A DNA stretch of 64,000 nt, from contig NBIV01000064.1 in assembly GCA_003194525.1 (NCBI GenBank), positions 275,464-339,463 of the forward strand, given 5' to 3'. The stretch comes from Gracilariopsis chorda (taxonomy: Eukaryota > Rhodophyta > Florideophyceae > Gracilariales > Gracilariaceae). How positions within the stretch are numbered: position 1 is the stretch's first letter; each line of letters starts with the position of its first letter. The notes under the pieces were generated by a model. It was not told where the DNA came from, did not search any database, and saw only the letters and a list, made by a program, of their open reading frames with translations. Positions 55,463-64,000 of the stretch are shown one piece after another. The position numbers were made by a program, and so were the translations under genes.

Positions 55463-56240
55463 TGTTGAAAGTTGAAAGGAAGTTGAAGGGATGGAAGGGA
55501 AGTTCGCCAGCTCTGGCTTGGATTTACTTGGAGGTCTTTCAGGCACATCTTATATACCACTCTAAACTCGAATTGCGCGGGAACACCAACTACAAGTAAA
55601 ACCTAAACCACTAAGCAGGGACACTCAATACTACTAATCATCATCTAACATGACATAGCCAGCTCAGCACAACCTCATTACACCAACGCACACCAACGCA
55701 CCAATGTTCTGTAATAGTTACGTGCATACACATGACCATGACAAGGCACAAATTCACGACTCCAACACACGCCAGCACATGCCAACACATCACGGTAAGT
55801 CAACACGTCACGGTAAGTCGGCACGTAACCTGTGGTGTTGTGCCATTTCATCATGTGGCAATGCACACAACACCCACGTCATCAATATACCCGTGCATGT
55901 GTAAACCTGTTGACAGTGCATGCGCACCTTACCATTGTACCAACCACTGCTGTACCACTTGTACCAGGTGTCAACCACTTCATCAGTATCCCCTGCACAC
56001 AACGTACACTGTGACCACTGTAGTAGCTGGACACGTGGGTGTGTCCAACCGATCCAGTTATGCCATACCACTTGTACGCACCACGTTGCATATGTACATT
56101 TGCAGTAGCCAATCAGAAGCCAGTTTCACGTTGGGTTCGCGCACACGCGCATATGCGCTTTTGCAGAGGTACCCTCTAAAACAGCCCATGCTCCCCGGAA
56201 CATTTGGTTTTCAGTGACAGCACAGGTACTACTGCCAACA
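55463..56240 (-). repeat. A-5 5' LTR
   Basis: 778 bp. Differs from its 3' partner by a few changes, such as the TTGTGCCATTTC stretch near 55840. Confidence 0.92.
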
Positions 56241-56704
56241 CAAGCATGTCACAGCCCTGTATAATGACTTACTTGCGGCATCATGACCATGACCATGCAC
56301 AAGTTCACATGACACTGTATCAATATCGATAATCTAAGTCCATTGCGTGCGGTGCACGTGCTGGCACACACAACCACACGTCAGCCGCAACGTGATGTCC
56401 CTGCAAACCAGTGCAGCCACACAGAAGCTCATGTAGGTTGGCCACTCACATTATGCCAAGTGACCCATGCTGCGCCCACGACCCATACAATGTATACCAC
56501 TTGTAAACCACGTAATGCATATGGCTAAATGCAGTAGCCAATCATAAGCCCGCTTCACGTTGAGTTCAAGCACACGCACATATGCGCTGTTGCAACAGAG
56601 GTGCTCAAAAGTGCCGATCTTTCTATGCAACTTTGTTTCCAAGTAGTCTACCATGAAGTCCTAGGGCTTCCAGGCATTGATTGGACCATGTGCCAACATC
56701 AACA
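56241..56704 (-). repeat. Inverted partial B-like LTR (B-0)
   Basis: On the minus strand begins TGTTGATGTTGGCAC at 56704 and runs through the palindrome/ACGTGAA block to the A-5 edge; the 3' half is missing. Diverged from the B-2 LTR. Confidence 0.75.
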
Positions 56705-57315
56705 CTATGGGTGATGGCACGGACCAGGCCACTTCGCATATGGTGAATGGGCATGGTACTTAGTAATATGTGTGGCTACATCTGGTTTACACGTACATGC
56801 AGGTGTTGCATATGTGCAGTTGTCCAAGTAAGCACGTGCCATGCATGCAACATCTAGGGTATGTACATGGATGCGGTGGCATGTCAATTTGTGCTCTGTC
56901 ATAGTCATGATGATGCACGTAAGTGTTTACACAGTCCTGTCACATGCTGGCACATTTTTAGCATCTCTGTTTCACTTGTTGTGCATTGTTGGCTGCTTGG
57001 CTCACTTGATGTGCGTTGTTTTATTTTGTTGTCATGATGTTATGCATGGTTGTACTAAGCTGTAATCAGTGTCTGCAACCGTTAGTGTGTTATGTTTGAT
57101 TATGATTGGTAGTATTGGGTGTCCCCACTCAATGGTGTAGGGTTTTCTTGTAGTGGTAGTGGGAATTAGATGTGCTATATAGGACTCTGATGTCGCAGTA
57201 ACCAAGTAAACTCGCCCCCAAGGCCGGCAACATTCACTCTTCATTATCTTTCTTTCTTTCCTTTTCACTTCCGCCGAATCCCAACATCATCTATCAACAT
57301 CATTTCATATCAACA
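56705..57315 (+). repeat. B-4 LTR, 5' part missing
   Basis: Matches the B LTR from the middle on, with the GATTGGTAGTATTGGGTGTCC core and a variant TATA (CTATATAGGAC, ~57174). Ends TATCAACA instead of ATCATCA. Confidence 0.78.
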
Positions 57316-57329
57316 GGTTATGGGCCCAG
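57316..57329 (+). other. Primer binding site (B-4)
   Basis: GGTTATGGGCCCAG, exact. Confidence 0.85.
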
Positions 57330-57421
57330 AGCGTCGATATTTGCAGGCGTCGCTCCGTTTGAACATCTTTAATTTTGCGTGTGCGCGTAAGATCGAGCTT
57401 ATATCCCGCAAGAGACCAGCA

Positions 57422-57619
57422 GGGGTTAACTGGTGAAAGCATATAGCGCTTGTTAGTAACCTCCCTGGGACGTTTCGTACGGATTGAGCACCCTACTCGT
57501 GAAGTGCACGGAGTAGGGCAGGTCGAAGAAAATCGCACCTCGCACTTGGAGAGAGCATCCAGGGTCCAAGGGTTCAACCCTTAGGGTAGGGAAGGTAGTT
57601 TTTCCTGTCAGTGCGCCCG
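57422..57619 (+). other. Conserved structured leader module, B-4 copy
   Basis: Most diverged member. Stem 1 CTACTCGTG against CACGGAGTAG with one bulge (57493-57516), stem 2 AAGGG/CCCTT (57568-57582), stem 3 GGAAG/TTTCC (57590-57605). All stems differ from B-2 yet pair. Confidence 0.62.
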
Positions 57620-57663
57620 CTTTTACAAAGTTTCATGTTTTATTTTCTTTTCTGAGTGTGCTG

Positions 57664-58477
57664 TGATGATGTAAACGATAGTTGGGCTTCGGCGGAAATG
57701 AAAAAGGAAAGAAAGAAAGAAAATAAAGAGTGAAGGTTGCCAGGCTTGGGGCCGAGTTTACTTGGTACTGCGACTTCAGAGTCTTATATAATACCTCTAG
57801 TGCGCACTACCACTACAAGAAAACCCTACAGCACTAAGTGGGGACACCCAATACTACCAATCATAATCAAACATAACACAATAAGGGTTGCACAAACTGA
57901 TTACAGCTTAGTACAACCATGCATAACAACATAACAACACATTACAACAATGCAGACCGAGTGTACTAAGCAGCCAACAACGCATAATAAGTGAGCCGGA
58001 CATGCCAACAATGTTCCAGCATGCTGCAGCACTGTATAAACACTTCCTCGCATCATCATGACAATGACAAAGCACAAAATACACATGCCACCGCATCCAT
58101 GTACATACCCTAGCTGTGTTGCGTGCATGGCACGTGCTTGCTTGCACAACCGCACACATGACACACTTCCATATACCTGTAAACCACATGTAGCCACACA
58201 TATTCTTCAGTACCATGCCCATTCACCTTATGCCAAGTGGCCAGTTCCGTGCCCAGGACCCATAGAATGCATAACACTTGTAACCAATACGTTGCATATG
58301 AGTAATTGCAGTAGCCAATCATATGCCCGTTTCAAGTTGGGTTTGAGAACACACGCATATGCGCTTTTGTAGAGCAGGTCCCAAGAACAGCCCTCCGTTA
58401 TATCAAACTTTGGTTCCAAGTGTTGCTCTACGATGTCCCAGGACTACCAGGCACTCGACTATGTGCTAACATCAACA
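57664..58477 (-). mobile_element. Family B solo LTR with target duplication
   Basis: 814 bp inverted, flanked by TGCTG at 57659-57663 and 58478-58482, inside the B-4 leader. Confidence 0.93.
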
Positions 58478-58761
58478 TGCTGCACAGCCACTTTTGAGTA
58501 TGCTCCGGGGGTCGAAAACCCGAACTCCGCCTGTGATTCGCGTACCAGACTCGTCTGGATGAGCGTTGAGATTTGGTTACATGGTCTCCGCTGGCATCCG
58601 CGCTGTTGAGTGTGGACAAATCTTCACTCCGGTATCTCTTTCTTATTGTGACATCAGCTACATTCTCTTCAATCCCAGCTGATCGTCGATTCAAGGCATC
58701 GAGTCCCTCATTCTGCTACATTTGTATTATTTACTTTGGTATTTGAACTCCTTCTGGAACC

Positions 58762-59189
58762 ATTTCTGACTCTAAAGTTGAGTCCGAAACCAGCTCTGGT
58801 GTGAAAATCCCTCGCTTCCATGGTAAACGTGGTGAGGATTATACGTTATGGCGACAACGTCTACGGGCTGCATGTCGCATCAAAAGAGTCTGGAATGTCG
58901 TAATGTCAGGCTCCGAGGGGTCATACAGTGCTACCACGACGCAGGCGCCGGGCTCAAGCGCTCCGCAGATCACTCCCCGTGTACTTGCCAAACGAGAAAA
59001 GGCATGCGCAATCATAATATGCGCACTTGGAGATGCCGCTCTACGTGGGGTTGTAGACGTCGATGATGACCCTGGGCATATGCTCCAACTTCTTGATGCG
59101 AGGTATGCGTCTATTAAGACAGTGTCACGTATTGCTGTGGCGACCCAGCTATTCCCAATGTCGTATAATGGTGAGAATATGTCGGACTA
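58762..59189 (+). pseudogene. Family B gag N-terminus with ATT in place of ATG (B-4)
   Basis: Aligned with B-2, the start codon position (58762-58764) reads ATT, followed by SDSKVESETSSGVKIPRFHG-type residues. The frame is open for ~143 codons to NGENMSDY, where the B-5 LTR begins. The next in-frame ATG (58801) would lose 13 residues. Inactive as a full product. Confidence 0.82.
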
Positions 59190-60001
59190 TGTTGATGTTA
59201 GCACATAGTCGAGTGCCTGGTAGTCCTGGGACATCATGGTGCAACACTTGGAAACATAGTTTCATATAACGGATGGCTGTTTTTGGGACCTGCTCTACAA
59301 AAGCACATATGCGTGTGTTTCTCAAACCCAACGTGAAATGGGCATATGATTGGCTACTGCAATTACTCATATGCAACGTATTGGTTACAAGTGTTATGCA
59401 TTCTATGTGTCCTGGGCACGGAACTGGCCACTAGGCATAAGGTGAATGGGCATGGTACTGAAGAATGTGTGTGGCTACATGTGGTTTACAGGTATATGGA
59501 AGTGTGTCATGTGTGCGGTTGTGCAAGCAAGCACGTGCCATGCACGCAACACAGCTAGGTATGTACATGGATGCGGTGGCATGTGTATTTATGCTTTGTC
59601 GCTGTCATGATGATGCGAGGAAGTGTTTATACTGTTCTGCAGCATGTTGCCACATTGTTGGAATGTCCGGTTCACTTATTGTGCGTTGTTGGCTGCTTGT
59701 TTCACTTGGTCTGCATTGTTGTAATGTGTTGTTGTGTTGTTATGCATGGTTGTACATAGCTGTAATCAGTTTGTGCAACCCTTATTGTATTATGTCTGTT
59801 TATAATTGGTAGTATTGGGTGTACCCACTTAGTGGTATAGGGTTTTCTTGTAGTTGTAGTGTGACGTAGAGGTGCTTTTATAACACGCTGAAGTTCCATT
59901 ACCAAGTAAACTCGCCCCAAGCTTGGCAACGTTCACTCATTCTTTTGTTTCTTTTCTTGTTCTACAGATCCGCCGTAGCCCAACTATCGTTTACAGCATC
60001 A
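59190..60001 (+). repeat. Complete family B LTR (B-5)
   Basis: 812 bp, TGTTGATGTTAGCAC to CAGCATCA. The TATA is altered (TTTTATAA, ~59876). Left flank GACTA, right neighbour AAATC: no duplication. Confidence 0.85.
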
Positions 60002-60758
60002 AAATCATCACGGAAGGCGTCCAAGGTTGAGATTGCTGGAGTTGCAAGTGAGAAGTCATCAGTGGTACCGCCGGTTATTGATTGCATCGACACATTTGCA
60101 GACCGTGGTGCTACCTCTCATTTCTTCTGTTCTGTATCTGATTTGTTCCAAACACACTAATGTCAGATAAGACAATTGAACTAGCGGACAACACCACTGT
60201 CACTGCTACCCAACAAGGAGATGTCCTACTACCCTTCTTTGATGTGAATCTCAGGTTGTCTGAAGTACTGCCTGCTCCGAATCTGTGATATAACTTAATG
60301 TCTGTGGGTTGTTTAGCTGACAAGGGTATCCAATCACTGTTCTGTGATAGGGAAGTACACCTGCAACATGAAAATGGGTTTTGACGTTGGACATGGGTCT
60401 CGTCATCATCGCTCCGGTTTAGACACCTTGCCAAACCCAATTGCCCATACGGACATATCCAAAATGCTTTCTGCAACGGACGACCGCACAAGTTCATTGT
60501 GCATCGCCGACTGGCACATATGAATGAGCAATGACCTTCAAACAGTTGACGACCATGTCGACGGAGTCCCAAAGATCAAGTGCATGGAGGAGGTATGTCG
60601 GTCATGTCGCCTTGGCAAGGCACATAAGCTGCCATTTGTGGGCAAGTTTAAACGAGCCAAGCACGTTTGGAAAATTGTGCACTCAGACAATATGGGTCCG
60701 TTAGTGCCATCATTCCCAGACCGATTTCGCTTATGCTTCTGGATTTGTGGATGATCAC
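60002..60758 (+). pseudogene. Family B gag-pol fragment joined to the LTR end (B-5)
   Basis: Begins at the gag-protease linker (KASKVEIAGVASEKSS), then protease with DRG instead of DSG, and the integrase finger (CRSCRLGKAHKLPF) to the first core region (HSDNMGPLVPSF). Several one-base shifts and a TGA (60287-60289 area) break the frame. The primer site, leader and most of gag (~1.7 kb) that should lie between the LTR and this point are missing. Cut on the right by the B-6 LTR. Confidence 0.82.
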
Positions 60759-61568
60759 TGTTGATCTAGCACATAGTCAGGTGCCTGGTAGTCCTGGGAC
60801 ATCATGGTGCAACACTTGGAAACAAAGTTTCATATAACGGATGGCTGTTTTTGGACCTGCTCTACAAAGCACATATGCGTGTGTTCTCAAACCCAACGTG
60901 AAACGGTCATATGATTGGCTACTGCAAATACTCATATGCAACGTATTGGTTACAAGTGTTATGCATTCTATGGTCCTGGGCACGGAACCAGCCACTTGGC
61001 ATAAGGTGAATGGGCATGGTACTGAAGAATATGTCTGGCTACATGTGCTTCAGAGGTATATGGAAGTTGGTCATGTGTGCGGTTGTGCAAGCAAGCACGT
61101 GCCATGCACGCAACACAGCTAAGGATATGTACATGGATGCGGGTGGCATGTGTATTTATGCTTTGTCGTTGTCATGATCATGCAAGGAAGTTTCTATTAC
61201 AGTGCTGTAACATGCTGTCACATTGTTGGCATGTCCGGTTCACTTATTGTGCGTTGTTGGCTGCTTAGTTCACTTGGTCTGCATTGTTGTGATGTGTTGT
61301 TATGTTGTTATGCATGGTTGTACATAGCTGTAATCAGTGTGTACAACCGTTTTGTGCTATGTTTGTTTATGATTGGTAGTATTGGGTGTACCCACTTAGT
61401 GGTATAGGGTTTTCTTGTAGTTGTAGTGTGACGTAGAGTGCTTTATAAGACGCTGAAGTTCCATTACCAAGTAAACTCGCCCCAAGCTTGGCAACCTTTG
61501 CTACTTCTTTTGTTTTCTTTTCTTGTGTCTACAGATCCGCCGTGGCCCAACTATCGTTTACATTATCA
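60759..61568 (+). repeat. B-6 5' LTR
   Basis: 810 bp, TGTTGATCTAGCAC to CATTATCA. The TATA region is degraded (GTGCTTTATAAGAC, ~61438). Confidence 0.85.
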
Positions 61569-61833
61569 AATTCCGCCTGTGATTCGCATACGGGGTTCGT
61601 CCTACTGAGCTTTGAGACTTTGTTACACGGTCCCGCTGCCATCCTAGCTCTTGAGTGTTGACACAAATCTCCACCCCAGTATCTTTTTCTTAGTGTGACA
61701 TCAGCTACAATTCAGCGGCTCTACCGTGATCATTCTCTTCAGTCCCATCTGATCGTCGATCCCAGGCATCGAGTCCCTCACTCTGCTACATTTTGTTTTA
61801 TTTACTTTGGTATTTAAACTCCTTCTGGAACAA
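61569..61833 (+). other. Remnant of the B-6 leader
   Basis: Starts at the CCGCCTGTGATTCGC motif that normally lies ~510 bp after the LTR. The primer site and the structured module are gone; no coding potential seen. Confidence 0.7.
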
Positions 61834-63781
61834 TTTCTGACTCTGAAGTTGAGTCCGAAACCACCTCTCTTGTGAAAATCCCGCCCTTCCATGGTAAACG
61901 TGGTGAAGATTTATACGTTATGGAGACATCGTCTACGGCTGCATGTCGCATCAAAGGAGTCTGGAATGTCGTAATCTCAGGCTCGGAGGGGTCATCCAGT
62001 GCTACCACGACGCAGGTCTCGGTCTCAAGTGCTCCGCAGACCACTCCCCGTGTACTTGCCAAACGAGGAAAGGCATGCGCAATCATAATATGCGCACTTG
62101 GAGATGCCCCTCTGCGTGTGGTTATAGACGTCGATGATGACCCTGGCATATGCTCTAACTTCTCGATGCGAGGTATGCATCTAACAGGACAGTGTCACGT
62201 ATTGCTGTACAGACCCAGCTATTCCGAATTTCGTATAATGTCAGAGTATGTCGGACTATTGTCGACTAGTTTGCGTCCCTATTCTCTCAGCTAGACCGAA
62301 TGGGGAAGGATGCTGCCATTCCCGAATCCCACAAGGCGATAATGCTGTTAGCCTCTATTGATCCCTACTGCACACTGGAGTCAACGGCTGCGACACTTCG
62401 GACAAAGGACCTACCGGAATTGACATGGACTACGTGGCCAATACCCTCATAGACGAATACAATGCTCGCAAAATTGATTCAGCTCCTTCTGGTCATAGTG
62501 GCACACGCATGAAGAGCAGAAGTAAGGGCAGTAGCCGTTCAAGTGGACACACCACATCGTTAAATGTTTATGACATTGATACAAGTAGATCAGATCCCAA
62601 CTCATACGATGACTGCAACGGGCGCGCTTATGCTATTGCACGCAAAAAGATTATCATTGCAGCTTCTTGACAGAGATGGTCACACGCAGGACCGATTTCA
62701 CATGAATCCGGAAAATCCAGACAATCACCTGGCTAAAAGCTATCTTGGAGAAACTCAAAACTAGTTCCAGTGAGAAGCTCAAGCACTCCGGAAGGTCATC
62801 AGAAAAAGAATCTAAGATTGAGATCGCTGCAATGTATGCTTAAAAGTATGCAGTGGTGCTCCCTGCGTCTACTTTCATAGACACCTACGCAGACAGTGGT
62901 GCCACATCCCACTTCTTCACTTCTGCTTCTGCGTTCGTCCCGAACACATTGGTTGACATACAGCAAAGGACGATTAAGGTCGCTGACAACACTACAGTCT
63001 CTGCTACACAAACAGGGGATGTAATACTCCCTTTTTTGGAGGCTAACCACAGGTTGACAGATGTACTTCTAGTCCCGGATCTTGGATACAACTTGATTTC
63101 TATAGGTTGTACTGCCGGTAAAGGCATTCAGTCCTTTTTCTGTGCGAATGAGGTTTGTAGAGATTGGATATGGGCAACGTGACATGTCGTCTCGTTTGTA
63201 CACTATGCCATATCTAGTAGAGCATAATGACTTCGTTTCGCATAGCTATGGTGTTAGTGCAGTGTTCCCTGATGTTGGGCAAAATCTCCCGCAGGTTAGT
63301 AGAGCGCACGTGTTTCATCAGAGTGTTGGAGGAGCACATGTGCATGATCAGAATTTGCATGCAAATAATGCCAAAGATTACATTGTTCTCCAAGACCCAA
63401 CCAAGAATGGTCTGCAGGGAATGATATTCTCAGCTTCCTACACACCAGACCATAATGCCATTGCCGAGCGCATCAATCGCACAATGGAAGAAGCTGCTCC
63501 AGCTTTGCCGATTCAGGCACACGGGCAAGATTGCCTATGGCCGTATGCATAGAAATATGATATTTGTATATGATAGATCTCTCCACTCTACCACCGGTCT
63601 GAATCTATAGCTTTTAATGGGTGGTGGTAATCCGTCGTTGAAGTATGCTAAAGCGTTTGGATGCGCAGCATATATATTGAAAATGAACCCAGACACCAAG
63701 TTTGAGTCTCGTGCAGTTGAGGGAGTGTACTTGCAGACTCTGGAGCATGGTGCTTCCCAGGAACTCGAGAAGGAGTGTTGA
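61834..63781 (+). pseudogene. Family B gag-pol remnant lacking RT and RNase H (B-6)
   Basis: The gag start is again ATT (61833-61835 region). Several frameshifts follow. Recognisable: gag C-terminal part (ANTLIDEYNAR), a damaged zinc-knuckle region (DRDGHTQDRFHMN, with Cys lost), protease (DTYADSGATSHFF), a shortened integrase lacking the finger and first Asp, then SYTPDHNAIAERINR. After FGCAAYILKMNPDTKF the sequence jumps directly to QELEKEC and the TGA at 63779-63781, so about 2 kb for linker, RT and RNase H are deleted. Cannot be autonomous. Confidence 0.85.
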
Positions 63782-64000
63782 TGTTAGCACATGGTCGACT
63801 GCCTGGTAGTTCTGGGACATCATGGTACAGCACTTGGAAACAAATTTTTATATAAGGGAGGGCTGGTTTTTGAGAGCTGCTTTGCAAAAACGAATACGCA
63901 TATGTTCTCAAACCCAACGTGAAACGGGCATATGATTGGCTACTGAATATATTCATATGCAATGCATTGGTTACCAGTGTCGTGCATCCTATGGGTGATG
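63776..64000 (+). repeat. Start of the B-6 3' LTR (cut by window edge)
   Basis: TGTTGATGTTAGCAC start after CTCGAGAAGGAG, continuing to the palindrome region, which is mutated here (AACGAATACGCATATG). Confidence 0.88.

Larger units (their letters stand above)
49415..56240 (-). mobile_element. Copia family A copy A-5, inverted, full-length, defective
   Basis: Both LTRs of the same subtype, leader, gag-pol, primer site and polypurine tract. Flanks CAGGA (49410-49414) and CAAGC (56241-56245) do not match. Confidence 0.92.
56705..59189 (+). mobile_element. Copia family B copy B-4, truncated both ends
   Basis: Order: LTR lacking its 5' part, primer site, leader interrupted by a solo LTR, and N-terminal gag. 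Cut on the right by the B-5 LTR. Confidence 0.82.
60759..64000 (+). mobile_element. Copia family B copy B-6, deletion derivative, runs off the window
   Basis: 5' LTR, leader lacking its first ~510 bp, broken gag-pol without RT and RNase H, and the start of the 3' LTR. Left flank ATCAC; the right flank is outside the window. Confidence 0.83.

Overview
This window is 64 kb of eukaryotic, transposon-packed DNA. I found no host gene, tRNA, rRNA or bacterial-type signal. It is built from nested LTR retrotransposons: one Ty3/gypsy-like remnant and at least sixteen pieces of three Ty1/copia families, called here A, B and C. The protein types (copia polyproteins plus a gypsy-type C-terminal chromodomain) and intermediate base composition would fit an oomycete or related stramenopile, but that assignment is an inference with low to moderate confidence.

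Layout. 1-2516: C-terminal end of a gypsy-like polyprotein with a chromodomain, then a polypurine tract and a probable LTR, all studded with tiny hairpins. 2517-4408: C-1 (gag broken and chimeric). 4409-8725: C-2, inverted and 5'-truncated. 8726-15539: A-1, full-length but with a stop and a frameshift. 15540-16465: C-3, pol fragment. 16466-27641: B-1, interrupted in its leader by A-2 (17621-25227, 5-bp target duplication, intact 1341-codon gag-pol), whose 3' LTR holds an inverted solo LTR. 27642-29807: C-4 (LTR, leader, partial gag). 29808-43250: A-3, inverted, split by B-2 (32651-39266). 43251-49112: A-4, 5'-truncated. 49113-49414: C-5 fragment. 49415-56240: A-5, inverted. 56241-64000: successive B elements and LTRs (B-0, B-4 with an inverted solo LTR, B-5, B-6), B-6 running off the right edge.

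Shared machinery. All copia families use a primer site matching the anticodon arm of initiator tRNA-Met, as in Drosophila copia. Their LTRs share an upstream block with a GCGCATATGCGC palindrome, and A and B also share a TATA-containing core. Their otherwise different leaders share a roughly 200-nt module with three stems whose sequences change while pairing is kept. In B and C the pol stop codon lies inside the 3' LTR.

Most notable: (1) the hairpin array at 24-2502, crossing coding, non-coding and LTR sequence; (2) the covarying leader RNA module shared by families A, B and C; (3) LTR regulatory blocks shared by families with unrelated gag; (4) B-2, which looks freshly inserted with visually identical LTRs although its integrase is damaged, implying trans-mobilisation; (5) a recurrent frameshift spot in family A; (6) several elements with precise LTR ends but no target duplication, two of them with mismatched LTR subtypes, pointing to recombination between copies or assembly chimerism.
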